DNA of 22,688 bases from positions 1-22,688 of the forward strand of contig JBQTIB010000161.1 of NCBI GenBank assembly GCA_052389435.1, in the 5' to 3' direction. Shown here piece by piece: positions 1 through 7,118 of the stretch. The position numbers were made by a program, and so were the translations under genes. Numbering within the stretch: position 1 is the first letter of the stretch; each line of letters starts with the position of its first letter. The DNA is from JBQTKD01 sp052389435 (lineage in GTDB: Bacteria > Actinomycetota > Actinomycetes > Sporichthyales > Sporichthyaceae). Below the pieces are notes generated by a model, which ran no database searches, was not told the DNA's origin, and saw only the letters and a list, made by a program, of their open reading frames with translations.

Positions 1-8
1 CACCTGCG

Positions 9-75
9 AAGTGCCTTTCGGGTCGGTTTTCTGATGACGTCGCAATCACCAGAATCCCCGACCGGACAGGCACTT
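9..75. repeat. imperfect inverted repeat upstream of the ATPase/VWA pair
   Basis: Arms 9-26 and 58-75 pair at 16 of 18 positions: AAGTGCCT with AGGCACTT, then two mismatches inside a 4-nt segment, then GGTCGG with CCGACC. The 31-nt spacer (27-57) has no clear structure. It may be the terminator or 3' hairpin of a gene lying left of the window, a regulatory hairpin, or an element end. There is no T-tract after either arm. Confidence 0.5.
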
Positions 76-172
76 TCGCGCTTCAAGACCCGCCGGCACG
101 CCGACGATCGTGAAACGGCGAGGCTAGGCCCGGGTCGACCACTGGCTCCGCTGTCTCGCGCGGTGCGCCGCC

Positions 173-190
173 GGCGCCCAACTGGGCGCC
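173..190. repeat. 8-bp-arm palindrome GGCGCCCA-AC-TGGGCGCC
   Basis: Perfect 8-bp arms around a 2-nt centre, about 40 bp before the first ATPase start and 20 bp before a second palindrome. As DNA it could be a protein-binding site. As RNA the loop would need about four unpaired bases. Very GC-rich background lowers its significance. Confidence 0.35.
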
Positions 191-209
191 CGTGCCCACC
201 GCGGCGACC

Positions 210-224
210 GAACCGTTACGGTTC
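210..224. promoter_or_regulatory. perfect 15-bp palindrome GAACCGTTACGGTTC, putative operator
   Basis: Seven-base arms GAACCGT and ACGGTTC flank a single central T. The palindrome ends five bases before the ATG at 230 and contains the only good -10-like hexamer for that gene (TACGGT, 217-222). A repressor bound here would cover the promoter. The size and odd-centre symmetry fit a dimeric HTH repressor, but no candidate regulator is adjacent on the left within the window. Confidence 0.5.
217..222 (+). promoter_or_regulatory. putative -10 hexamer TACGGT for a leaderless transcript
   Basis: The hexamer matches the actinobacterial -10 consensus TANNNT and ends 7 nt before the ATG at 230. No Shine-Dalgarno sequence precedes that ATG (the seven bases are TCCGCCC), so transcription probably starts at or next to the start codon. 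No convincing -35 was seen. Confidence 0.4.
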
Positions 225-229
225 CGCCC

Positions 230-1264
230 ATGACGGCGTCCGCTGCTCCCCACGCGCCATCGGGCGGTGTACGGGCGGAACTGGCGAGCCGCATCGCTGC
301 GGACGGGCTCTCGCTGCTCGACGCGTGGCTCGGTCCGAAGCCGGTCAAGCAGGACATGCTTGCGGTCCTCTACGCGGGCCGCCACCTCCTGCTCGAGGGG
401 CCGGTCGGCTCCGGCAAGACGCTGGTCGCGTCCTCGATCGCCCGCGCCCTGCCCACCGTCGTGCTTGCCGGCTGCGACTTCGGCTGTCTTCCCGGCGAGA
501 TGGCGTGTCCCCAGTGCCGAGCGTGGGGCGCGAACGCCCCGCCGCCCCGCGAAGTCGCGGGAACCGCGCGCCTGGTGCGCGTTCAGGGCTCCCCCGACCT
601 CGTGCCCGAAGACCTCGTCGGCGATCTCGACCCCGCCGCGGCACTGCGCTACGGGGCCTCCGACGTCCGCGCGCTGCGCCCTGGCCGACTGCTCCGGGCA
701 CACCGGCGGATCCTGTTTCTCGACGAGGTGAACCGCCTGTCGGAGCGTCTGCAGAACCTGCTGCTCGAACTGCTCGAAGAACGCGCCATGACCGTCGGCG
801 GCTACGACGTCCGGTTCGACATCGACACCGTCGTGGTCGCGACGATGAATCCGGCCGAGTACGTCGGCGTCGAGCGACTCTCCGAAGCGCTCGCCGACCG
901 CTTCGAACGCGTGCGCCTGGACTACCCGAGCCCCGAGGACGAGGTTGCGATCCTGCGCGGCCGCGTACCCCACGTCGCCGGGGTCGAGCCGCCGCCCGCC
1001 GACGTCGCCGACACCGTCGTCGGGTTCGCGAACGCGCTGCGCACCGACCCGGCGGTGCGTACCCCGCCGAGCGTGCGAGCCGCCCTGTCCGCCTACGAAC
1101 TCGCCGCCACCCACCATGCGCTCAATCCCAGGGCGGGCTGGGACGGCGCCGTCGTCGCGGGCATCCGGCTGGCCTTCCGCGGGCGCATCGCCCTCGCGCA
1201 CACCGTCCCGGACCCCGACCGAGTAGACGCGTGGCTCGAATCGCGGCTCGAGCAGTCGGTGTGA
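230..1264 (+). CDS. magnesium-chelatase-I-like (MoxR/ChlI clade) AAA+ ATPase with Cys cluster
   Basis: The 344-residue protein is an AAA+ ATPase. It has Walker A GPVGSGKT (57-64), Walker B ILFLDE (161-166) and a sensor-1 Asn in ATMNPAE (N207). The segment EDLVGDLDP with RPGRLLRAHRRILFLDEVN is the pattern of ChlI/BchI chelatase ATPases rather than generic MoxR. Between Walker A and this segment lies a Cys cluster (C82, C86, C93, C96), likely binding zinc. Such ATPases act as hexameric motors with a VWA partner, and the next gene encodes one, overlapping by GTGA. No chelatase catalytic subunit (ChlH/CobN) is in the window, so the client may be a tetrapyrrole, another metalloenzyme or an unrelated complex. 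The start at ATG 230 has no Shine-Dalgarno and is probably leaderless. Confidence 0.85.
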   Translation: MTASAAPHAPSGGVRAELASRIAADGLSLLDAWLGPKPVKQDMLAVLYAGRHLLLEGPVGSGKTLVASSIARALPTVVLAGCDFGCLPGEMACPQCRAWGANAPPPREVAGTARLVRVQGSPDLVPEDLVGDLDPAAALRYGASDVRALRPGRLLRAHRRILFLDEVNRLSERLQNLLLELLEERAMTVGGYDVRFDIDTVVVATMNPAEYVGVERLSEALADRFERVRLDYPSPEDEVAILRGRVPHVAGVEPPPADVADTVVGFANALRTDPAVRTPPSVRAALSAYELAATHHALNPRAGWDGAVVAGIRLAFRGRIALAHTVPDPDRVDAWLESRLEQSV

Positions 1265-2466
1265 CCGACGCTCGCGACGTGCACGCGGATCTCGCCGCCG
1301 TGGCGGCGCGCCTGCGCGCACATCCCGACGTGCTCGCCGGCCCGAGCGTGCGGGCGATGCTCGCCGCCGCCGAGCTGCACGAATCGCTGGCGACGGTTGC
1401 GGGCGGCGACTCGGACCTGCACCGGCTCGTCCGCGCCTGCCTGATCGCTCTGCCGCACCGCCTGCGCGTGGCGGCGGGAGTCGACGCGGCCCGGCTCGTC
1501 GTGGACGCGGTGCTCGACTCGCTCGACGCCGCGGACGAACCCGACGAGGACTCCGAGGACGCACGGGAGGACCCGACCGCGCAGGAGCGGGGCGTCTACG
1601 AGCTGCCGGTGTTTCGATTGGAGACGCGCGGCAACGACGCCGAGCCGGGCGGGTCCGTCGGACCCTCGGCGGCGGCCTTCGACCTCGGCGCCCTGTTGGA
1701 CCGCATTCTCCAGCCCACCCGTCGGCCCGGCCCCGCCGAGGGAACCGCGCCCTCCCCCGTCCCGCCGCTGGCGGGGGAACGGTCCGTGCCGGTGCCGCTG
1801 CGGCCGGGAGACCGGCTGCGGGAACTGTCGGTGCGCGCGACCCAACGCGCCGCGCTGCGCCGCGGCATCGATCTGACGGACGATCGGTTCGTTCCGCCGG
1901 AGGTGTTGCGCCGTCGGCCGCCGCATCCGCGGGTCACCTGCGACGTCGTGCTCGCCCTCGACGTGAGCGAGTCGATGACCGGCGGCGCGGTGGGCCCCCT
2001 GGCTCGGGCACTCGTCGAGGACGCCACCCGCGCCGGACACCGCGTCGCACTGCAGGTCTTCGCCGCGGTCGTCACCGACGTGTGCGGGCTGAGCCGTCGA
2101 CCGCAGGAACTGCTCGCGGCCGCTCGCCAGTACACCCCGGCCAACCCGACCAACCTGGAGTTCGCGGTGTGGGCGGCCACGGACCTGCTGCTGCGGACCG
2201 GCTGGCGCGCGCACCCCGGGGTCATCGTTCTGGTCACCGACGCCGAGCCGACGATCTGCGGGACCGCCGCCGCGCCGGCGCGCGGGCACGGCGTCGGCAC
2301 CTCCCGCATCGCTGCACTCGACGCCGCCGCGAAGGCCCGCGCCGCCGGCCTGACCCTTTCGGTCCTCTATCCGCCGCCCGGCTCCGTCGCCCGCGTCGAC
2401 CCGACCTTCGCCGCCGCGCTGGCCGGTGCTGGCGGAGGCATCGCCCACACCTACCCCGTGCACTGA
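1261..2466 (+). CDS. VWA-domain protein, ChlD C-terminal-half-like partner of the upstream ATPase
   Basis: This 401-residue protein starts at GTG 1261, overlapping the ATPase stop as GTGA, which implies translational coupling. The same frame is open far upstream, but that part only shadows the ATPase gene. The N-terminal ~80 residues include an ALPHRLR stretch reminiscent of the helical lid of ChlI proteins. They are followed by an acidic linker (about 93-108) and a Pro/Gly-rich linker (about 150-185). The segment around SVRATQRAALRRG resembles the element before the VWA domain in ChlD. The VWA domain (about 227-400) has an intact MIDAS: D234-x-S-x-S and a later TDAEPT. Known ChlD proteins use this domain to couple ATPase motion to the chelatase. 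Here the split architecture (ATPase plus lid-linker-VWA) suggests a dedicated two-subunit machine. It converges on the regulator gene with a 7-bp gap. Confidence 0.8.
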   Translation: MTDARDVHADLAAVAARLRAHPDVLAGPSVRAMLAAAELHESLATVAGGDSDLHRLVRACLIALPHRLRVAAGVDAARLVVDAVLDSLDAADEPDEDSEDAREDPTAQERGVYELPVFRLETRGNDAEPGGSVGPSAAAFDLGALLDRILQPTRRPGPAEGTAPSPVPPLAGERSVPVPLRPGDRLRELSVRATQRAALRRGIDLTDDRFVPPEVLRRRPPHPRVTCDVVLALDVSESMTGGAVGPLARALVEDATRAGHRVALQVFAAVVTDVCGLSRRPQELLAAARQYTPANPTNLEFAVWAATDLLLRTGWRAHPGVIVLVTDAEPTICGTAAAPARGHGVGTSRIAALDAAAKARAAGLTLSVLYPPPGSVARVDPTFAAALAGAGGGIAHTYPVH

Positions 2467-2473
2467 GGGTTCG

Positions 2474-4177
2474 TCAGAACACTGCTCCGGCGCCCTTCAG
2501 CGCGTCGAGGACCCGCAGCGCAAGATCGAGCTGGAAGCGATTGTCGACGCTTTTGAGGTCCAGGCCGAGCACGTCCTGCACGCGGGCGATGCGGTAGCGA
2601 ACGGTGTTGGGATGCACGTGCAGCAGCGCGGCCGTGCGCTCGAGGTGACGGTCCTGGGACAGCCAACCGCGCAGGGTTCGCACGTAGTCCGTGCCCTCCT
2701 CGGCATCCGAGGAAAGGATCGGACCGAGCGTGCCCTCGACCATGCCCTCCAACGTCTTGCGCGAGGAGCCGCCTGCGGCGAGCAGCCCGGTCAGGCCGAG
2801 GTCGGCGGCGGTGAACACCGCGCCCGGCTCGGAGTGGCGGCGAGCCAGATCCAAGGCGAGGGAGGCCTCGCCGAACGCCTCGGCGAAGTCGCGTGGGGAC
2901 GTGCAGCGGCGCCCGACCCCGGCGGCGAGACCCTCTCGCGGCAGCGTGCGGTGCCGGAGGAAGTCGCGTGCCCAGTCCTGCGGGCGAACGCCCGCGCGGG
3001 CGGGCAGCAGCACGATGGCGTCGCCGTTGCGGTTCACCGTCACCGCCCCCGGGTGGGAGGCGGCGACGGCACGCTCCAGCTGTTCCATCGCAGCACCGCT
3101 GAGCGGCACGGCCTCGGCCGTGGGCTCCGTTTCGCTGCGGCGCGCGCCGATGCAGACGACGTGGTGGGGCTGGTTCAGGTCCAGGCCGAGCAGCGCCGCG
3201 TCGGACCGCAGCGCCTGCGGGTCTCGACTGCGAACGATCAACGCGTCGACGAGGTCGCGCCCCGCGCGCCGCCGGGCTTCGACGCTCGCGCGGATCGCAC
3301 GCAGCTGTAGCCCGAACATCGGCGCGGCAGCGCGCAGAGCCGTCTGCTCGGCGGCGGTGAGCTCGCGGTCCCCGGCGACCTCCAACCGCTCGCCGGTTCG
3401 GCCCGGCAGCGCGGCACGGAAGCGAATCGGATCCTCGATCGGCGCGGCCCCGATGAGCGAGTGCCCGTCGGCGTCGACCAGGTCCACCGGCAGTCCGAAG
3501 CGACGGTGCAGCAGAACGACACCCGCGGTCAGATCGCCGGTCGCGGTGAGGACGTCGGCGAGATCCCCCTGCAGTTCCAGCATCGCCTCCACCGCGGCGC
3601 CGCCGCCGTCGGCGCCGGGCAGCGGAGCCTGCCGCCGACGCAGCCGGCCGATGGCGACGCCGCAGTCCGCCGCGATGTCGGAGAGCAGGGCGAGCTCGTC
3701 CGGGCGCCAGTCGAACGCCTCGCGCCGGGCGGCGTAGAGGACGCCCACCACGCGTCCGCCGAAGGTCAGCGGCGCGCACATCGCCGCCCGGATGCCCTCC
3801 TCGTCGATCATCGTCTTCTGCGTCGGAGCGCGCCGCGGATCGTGGCGGTAGTCGCGGACCGAGAGCGGACGATTCTCGGCGGCGACTCGGCCGCCGACGC
3901 CGACGCCGAGAGCGAGCGTCCACTCGTTGGCCATGCGGACGGTGCGCAGACCGGAGTGCGCGGCCATGGTCAGGTTCGTGTCGTGCAGCAGACCGCACCA
4001 GCTCACCTCTGCGCCGGTGGCCTCCCGCACGGCCGCGACCGCGAACGCGGCGACGGCCTCGGGTGCCCCGGCGGTGAGCAAGTGCCGTAGAAGTTCGGTG
4101 ACCACCCCGGCGTCGGTCTGCGAGGGGCCGCGCGAGGGGCGCTGACCTGCGCCGACGCCTGAACTCAACCTGCTCAC
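2474..4177 (-). CDS. PucR-type transcriptional regulator with N-terminal GAF domain
   Basis: The 567-residue protein has a GAF sensor domain at about 25-180, including the APLTFGGRVVGVLYAARR strand pattern, a middle region, and a C-terminal PucR helix-turn-helix (HTH_30) at about 505-560. The HTH motif is LERTAALLHVHPNTVRYRI, followed by a conserved helix containing NRFQLDLALRVL. Proteins of this family sense small molecules through the GAF domain and usually control a neighbouring catabolic operon. It diverges from the CoA-ligase operon, and a perfect palindrome (4223-4239) sits in the gap, so local control of that operon is likely. The start is GTG 4177: six bases upstream is the hexamer TAGCCT and there is no well-placed Shine-Dalgarno, which suggests a leaderless mRNA. 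Activator versus repressor role cannot be told. Confidence 0.85.
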   Translation of the reverse strand: MSRLSSGVGAGQRPSRGPSQTDAGVVTELLRHLLTAGAPEAVAAFAVAAVREATGAEVSWCGLLHDTNLTMAAHSGLRTVRMANEWTLALGVGVGGRVAAENRPLSVRDYRHDPRRAPTQKTMIDEEGIRAAMCAPLTFGGRVVGVLYAARREAFDWRPDELALLSDIAADCGVAIGRLRRRQAPLPGADGGGAAVEAMLELQGDLADVLTATGDLTAGVVLLHRRFGLPVDLVDADGHSLIGAAPIEDPIRFRAALPGRTGERLEVAGDRELTAAEQTALRAAAPMFGLQLRAIRASVEARRRAGRDLVDALIVRSRDPQALRSDAALLGLDLNQPHHVVCIGARRSETEPTAEAVPLSGAAMEQLERAVAASHPGAVTVNRNGDAIVLLPARAGVRPQDWARDFLRHRTLPREGLAAGVGRRCTSPRDFAEAFGEASLALDLARRHSEPGAVFTAADLGLTGLLAAGGSSRKTLEGMVEGTLGPILSSDAEEGTDYVRTLRGWLSQDRHLERTAALLHVHPNTVRYRIARVQDVLGLDLKSVDNRFQLDLALRVLDALKGAGAVF

Positions 4178-4183
4178 GCCCCC

Positions 4184-4189
4184 AGGCTA
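4184..4189 (-). promoter_or_regulatory. putative -10 hexamer TAGCCT of the PucR-type gene (leaderless)
   Basis: On the minus strand TAGCCT fits TANNNT and is separated by exactly 6 nt (GGGGGC) from the GTG start at 4177, the spacing of an actinobacterial leaderless promoter. The -35 region is not recognisable. Confidence 0.4.
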
Positions 4190-4222
4190 GATCCGGAAGC
4201 GCCTCGGGCGCGAGAGACTCTC

Positions 4223-4239
4223 TTGGCAGAATCTGCCAA
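4223..4239. promoter_or_regulatory. perfect 17-bp palindrome TTGGCAGAATCTGCCAA, putative operator
   Basis: Eight-base arms TTGGCAGA and TCTGCCAA flank a single A. It lies in the 149-bp divergent gap between the PucR-type regulator and the acyl-CoA ligase, 46 bp from the regulator start and 87 bp from the ligase start. A degenerate relative with the same AGAATCT core sits at 4274-4280, with centres 46 bp apart. A dimeric regulator, most simply the divergent PucR-type protein, could bind both. Confidence 0.6.
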
Positions 4240-4316
4240 CGCCAGCCGCCAGCTTTGTCAGCAGGCGACAGGAAGAATCTAGCCGATCGATGCCAGGGTC
4301 TGTCGCACCGACGGGC

Positions 4317-4321
4317 GGAGG
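4317..4321 (+). promoter_or_regulatory. Shine-Dalgarno GGAGG that fixes the ligase start
   Basis: GGAGG lies 5 nt before ATG 4327. The reading frame is open to a TTG at 4255, but that start lacks a ribosome-binding site and would add 24 residues with no family similarity, so ATG 4327 is preferred. Confidence 0.7.
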
Positions 4322-4326
4322 CGGAC

Positions 4327-5889
4327 ATGGCACGGGCCCAGGGCCGGATCGAAAGCCTGATGCGCGAACGCGTCGAGCAGCACCCCGACGCGGTATGGCT
4401 CAAGTGGCAGGACGAACAGGTCACCTGGAGCGAGGCGTTGAGCAACGCGCTGCGCGCGGCCAACGGCCTGCTCGAGCTCGGGGTCCGTCCCGGCGACCGA
4501 GTCGCGCTCATGATGGCCAACCGGCCCGAGTTCATCTGGACCCACCTCGGGATCCAGTTCATCGGCGGGTACTCGACCCCGGTGAACATCTCCCAACGCG
4601 GCGTCACCCTCGAGCACATCCTCGCCGACTCCGACACGACGACGATGGTCTTCCAGAACGACCTGCGCGAGGTCGTCCTCGCCGCCCGCGACCGGGTACC
4701 GGGGCTGAAACACCTCGTCGTTGCCGACGGCGCGGCCTCCGGTTCCGTCGACTGGACGCTGGACCGACTGCTGTCGGCGCCCGACACCGAGCCGGACGTG
4801 GAGCTGTCCGAGACCACCGGCGGAGTCGGAATGCTCTACACCTCCGGCACCACCGGCCCGCCCAAGGGCGTGGTCGCCACCGGCTACGACCTGACGCCGC
4901 TGTTCACCGTGTTGGCCGCGGCCGACGTCAAGCCCGGCGAGACCGTCTACAACCCGCTGCCGCTGTTCCACGCGAACGCGCTGCTGGTGTCGATGCTCGG
5001 GTCCATGTTCGTCGACTCGAAGTTCGCGATGGCGCCGAAGTTCAGCGCCTCGCGGTTCTTCGACGACTGCCGCCGGCACGAAGCCGTTTCCTTCAACACC
5101 CTCGGCGGCATGATCTCCATCCTCATGAAGCAGCCGCCGCGGCCCGACGACCGCGACCACGACGTGCGCGTCGTGCTCTCCGCCGGATGTCCGCCGGACC
5201 TGTGGGAGCCCTTCCAGGAGCGTTACGGGGTCAAGCTCATCGAGTGGTTCGGCATGGTCGACTCCCCTGGGATCCTGCTCAACACCGACGGCGTCGTCGG
5301 GTCCATGGGAGTGTCCGGCGTGGCCGGCGTCGAGTTCCGCGTGGTGGACGACGACGACAATCCGGTGGGTGTGGACGAGGTCGGCGAGCTCGTCTTCCGC
5401 CACCCCGCAGGACGTCTGACGTACTATCACAAACTTCCGGACGCCACCGAGCACGCCTACCGCGGCGGCTGGTTCCACTCCGGCGATCTCGCGGCCGTCG
5501 ACTCCCACGGGTACTTCTACTACAAGGGCCGCAAGAAGGAGTCCATGCGACGCCTGGGCGAGAACGTGTCCGCCTGGGAAATCGAGACGGTGCTCAACGG
5601 CCACCCCGAGGTGGTCGACACCGCCGCCCACCCGGTGCCGTCCGAACTCGGCGAGGACGAGATCAAGGTCTGCGTGATCCTCCGGGAGGGGTCCAAGCTC
5701 ACGCCCTCCGATCTCCACGAGTACTGCCGCACGCACATGGCCCGCTACGCGATCCCGCGCTACGTCGAGTTCGTGGAGAAGCTCCCGAAAACCGCGACCG
5801 AACGCAACCAGTACGCGGTCCTGCGGGCCCGGGGGATCACCGAGGACACCTGGGACGCGCAGCGGGAACTGACGGAGAGCACCCGATGA
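4327..5889 (+). CDS. class I acyl-CoA ligase (AMP-binding), CaiC/FadD-like, lacking the usual A10 lysine
   Basis: This 520-residue adenylate-forming enzyme should activate a carboxylate to its CoA thioester via an acyl-AMP. It shows the P-loop YTSGTTGPPKG (171-181), a WFHSGDL motif and GRKKESMRRLGENVSAWEIE near the hinge, and family-typical length. Overall it resembles the crotonobetaine/carnitine-CoA ligase-like branch. Odd feature: the C-terminal A10 motif, normally PKTxTGKxxK, reads PKTATERNQY (from P487), so the catalytic lysine is replaced by E492/R493 and the second lysine by Y496. This could lower adenylation or indicate a variant subfamily. It is the first gene of a tight operon: its TGA overlaps the thiolase ATG (ATGA). 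The divergent PucR-type regulator and the 17-bp palindrome probably control it. The substrate is unknown. Confidence 0.88.
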   Translation: MARAQGRIESLMRERVEQHPDAVWLKWQDEQVTWSEALSNALRAANGLLELGVRPGDRVALMMANRPEFIWTHLGIQFIGGYSTPVNISQRGVTLEHILADSDTTTMVFQNDLREVVLAARDRVPGLKHLVVADGAASGSVDWTLDRLLSAPDTEPDVELSETTGGVGMLYTSGTTGPPKGVVATGYDLTPLFTVLAAADVKPGETVYNPLPLFHANALLVSMLGSMFVDSKFAMAPKFSASRFFDDCRRHEAVSFNTLGGMISILMKQPPRPDDRDHDVRVVLSAGCPPDLWEPFQERYGVKLIEWFGMVDSPGILLNTDGVVGSMGVSGVAGVEFRVVDDDDNPVGVDEVGELVFRHPAGRLTYYHKLPDATEHAYRGGWFHSGDLAAVDSHGYFYYKGRKKESMRRLGENVSAWEIETVLNGHPEVVDTAAHPVPSELGEDEIKVCVILREGSKLTPSDLHEYCRTHMARYAIPRYVEFVEKLPKTATERNQYAVLRARGITEDTWDAQRELTESTR

Positions 5890-7076
5890 ACGAGGTGTAC
5901 GTGGCGGGCACCGGGATGACCGCCTTCGGCAAGTTTCCCGACGCCACCACGCGTTCGCTCACGAACACGTCGGTCGCGGCGGCGCTGGCCGACGCCGGCA
6001 TGCAGGCCGGCGACGTGCAGATGGCTTTCTTCGGCAACGGGGTCGGCGGTCTGGTCACGGGCCAGGAGATGATCCGCGGGCAGGCGGCACTGCGGCACAC
6101 CGGACTGCTCGGCGTTCCCATCGTCACCGTGGAGAACGCGTGCGCCTCCGCCTCGACGGCCTTCCACCTCGCCTACAACGCCGTCGCGTCCGGGCAGGTC
6201 GACGTGGCGCTCGCGGTCGGCACGGAGAAGATGGCCATCGCCGACAAGAACCGCGCCTTCGACGCGATCGGCACCGCCATCGACCTCGAGCAGCGCGCCG
6301 AACTGCTCGCGACCTTCGGCGGCGGAGACGAGGTCTCCGCGGACCGCTCCCTGTTCATGGACATCTACGCCTCGCTCACTCGGGCCTACGCCGAGCGCAG
6401 CGGAGCCACCGTCGCCGACTTCGCCGAGGTCGCGGTGAAGAGCCACGAGCACGCCGCACTGAACCCGAAGGCGCAGTACCGCAATCGGATCACCGTCGAG
6501 GAGGTCCTGGCCTCGCGGACGGTCTCGCATCCGCTGACACTGCTGATGTGCTCGCCGATCGGCGACGGCTCCGCGGCCGTCGTACTGACCCGCTCCGACC
6601 TGCTGCGCGGCCCCGAGCGCGTCCGCGTCGCCGCGTCCGTGCTCAAGTCCGGCACGGACCGCACCAACGGCGAGGCGTCCTCGCTCAGCCGCGCCGTGCG
6701 GCAGGCCTACGAGACCGCCGGTCTCGGCCCCGCCGATCTCGACGTCGTCGAGGTCCACGACGCCGCCGCGCCCGCGGAGCTGATGGCGTACGAGGAACTC
6801 GAACTGTGCCCCGCGGGAGACGGCCCCAAGCTGCTGCACTCGGGCCGCACCCGCCTCGGCGGCAACCAGGTCGTCAATCCCAGCGGAGGCCTGCTGTCCA
6901 AGGGCCATCCCATCGGCGCGACGGGCTGCGCCCAGATCGTCGAAATCGCGGACCAGCTCCGCGACCGGTGCGCAGGCCGACAGGTGCCGGGAGCACGGGT
7001 CGGGCTGTGCGAGAACGCCGGCGGGTTTCTGGGCGCCGACAACGCGGCCATCGTCATCACCATCCTGACCACCTGA
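5886..7076 (+). CDS. thiolase family protein, SCP2/SCPx-type acetyl-CoA acyltransferase
   Basis: The 396-residue protein has thiolase catalytic elements: nucleophilic C86 in ENACASAS, H291 in EVHDAAAPAE, H341 in GHPIGATG and C375 in LCENAGG. The HDAAAPAE and CENAGG forms are those of the SCP2-like thiolases, common in actinobacteria for side-chain or ring degradation, rather than the classical FadA type (CxG near the end). It would cleave a 3-oxoacyl-CoA to acyl-CoA plus acetyl- or propionyl-CoA, or run a Claisen condensation. Its ATG overlaps the ligase stop (ATGA), so the two are probably translationally coupled and act on the same CoA ester. No partner DUF35/OB-fold protein, often required by such thiolases, is adjacent. 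Confidence 0.9.
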   Translation: MNEVYVAGTGMTAFGKFPDATTRSLTNTSVAAALADAGMQAGDVQMAFFGNGVGGLVTGQEMIRGQAALRHTGLLGVPIVTVENACASASTAFHLAYNAVASGQVDVALAVGTEKMAIADKNRAFDAIGTAIDLEQRAELLATFGGGDEVSADRSLFMDIYASLTRAYAERSGATVADFAEVAVKSHEHAALNPKAQYRNRITVEEVLASRTVSHPLTLLMCSPIGDGSAAVVLTRSDLLRGPERVRVAASVLKSGTDRTNGEASSLSRAVRQAYETAGLGPADLDVVEVHDAAAPAELMAYEELELCPAGDGPKLLHSGRTRLGGNQVVNPSGGLLSKGHPIGATGCAQIVEIADQLRDRCAGRQVPGARVGLCENAGGFLGADNAAIVITILTT

Positions 7077-7118
7077 CCGGTACCAAGACTCGGCCCGCCC
7101 AACACAGGAGGAGTTTCA

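Noticed and set aside
34..1260. Upstream part of the 810-codon open frame ending at 2466
   Set aside because: It lies in another frame over the ATPase gene, is Arg/Pro-rich and has no motifs. The real VWA gene starts at GTG 1261.
83..1564. Long minus-strand open frame
   Set aside because: Arg/Ala/Gly-rich shadow of the ATPase and VWA genes, a common effect of high GC at third codon positions.
2426..4145. Plus-strand open frames across the PucR-type gene
   Set aside because: No recognisable motifs. The minus strand encodes GAF and HTH_30 domains in full.
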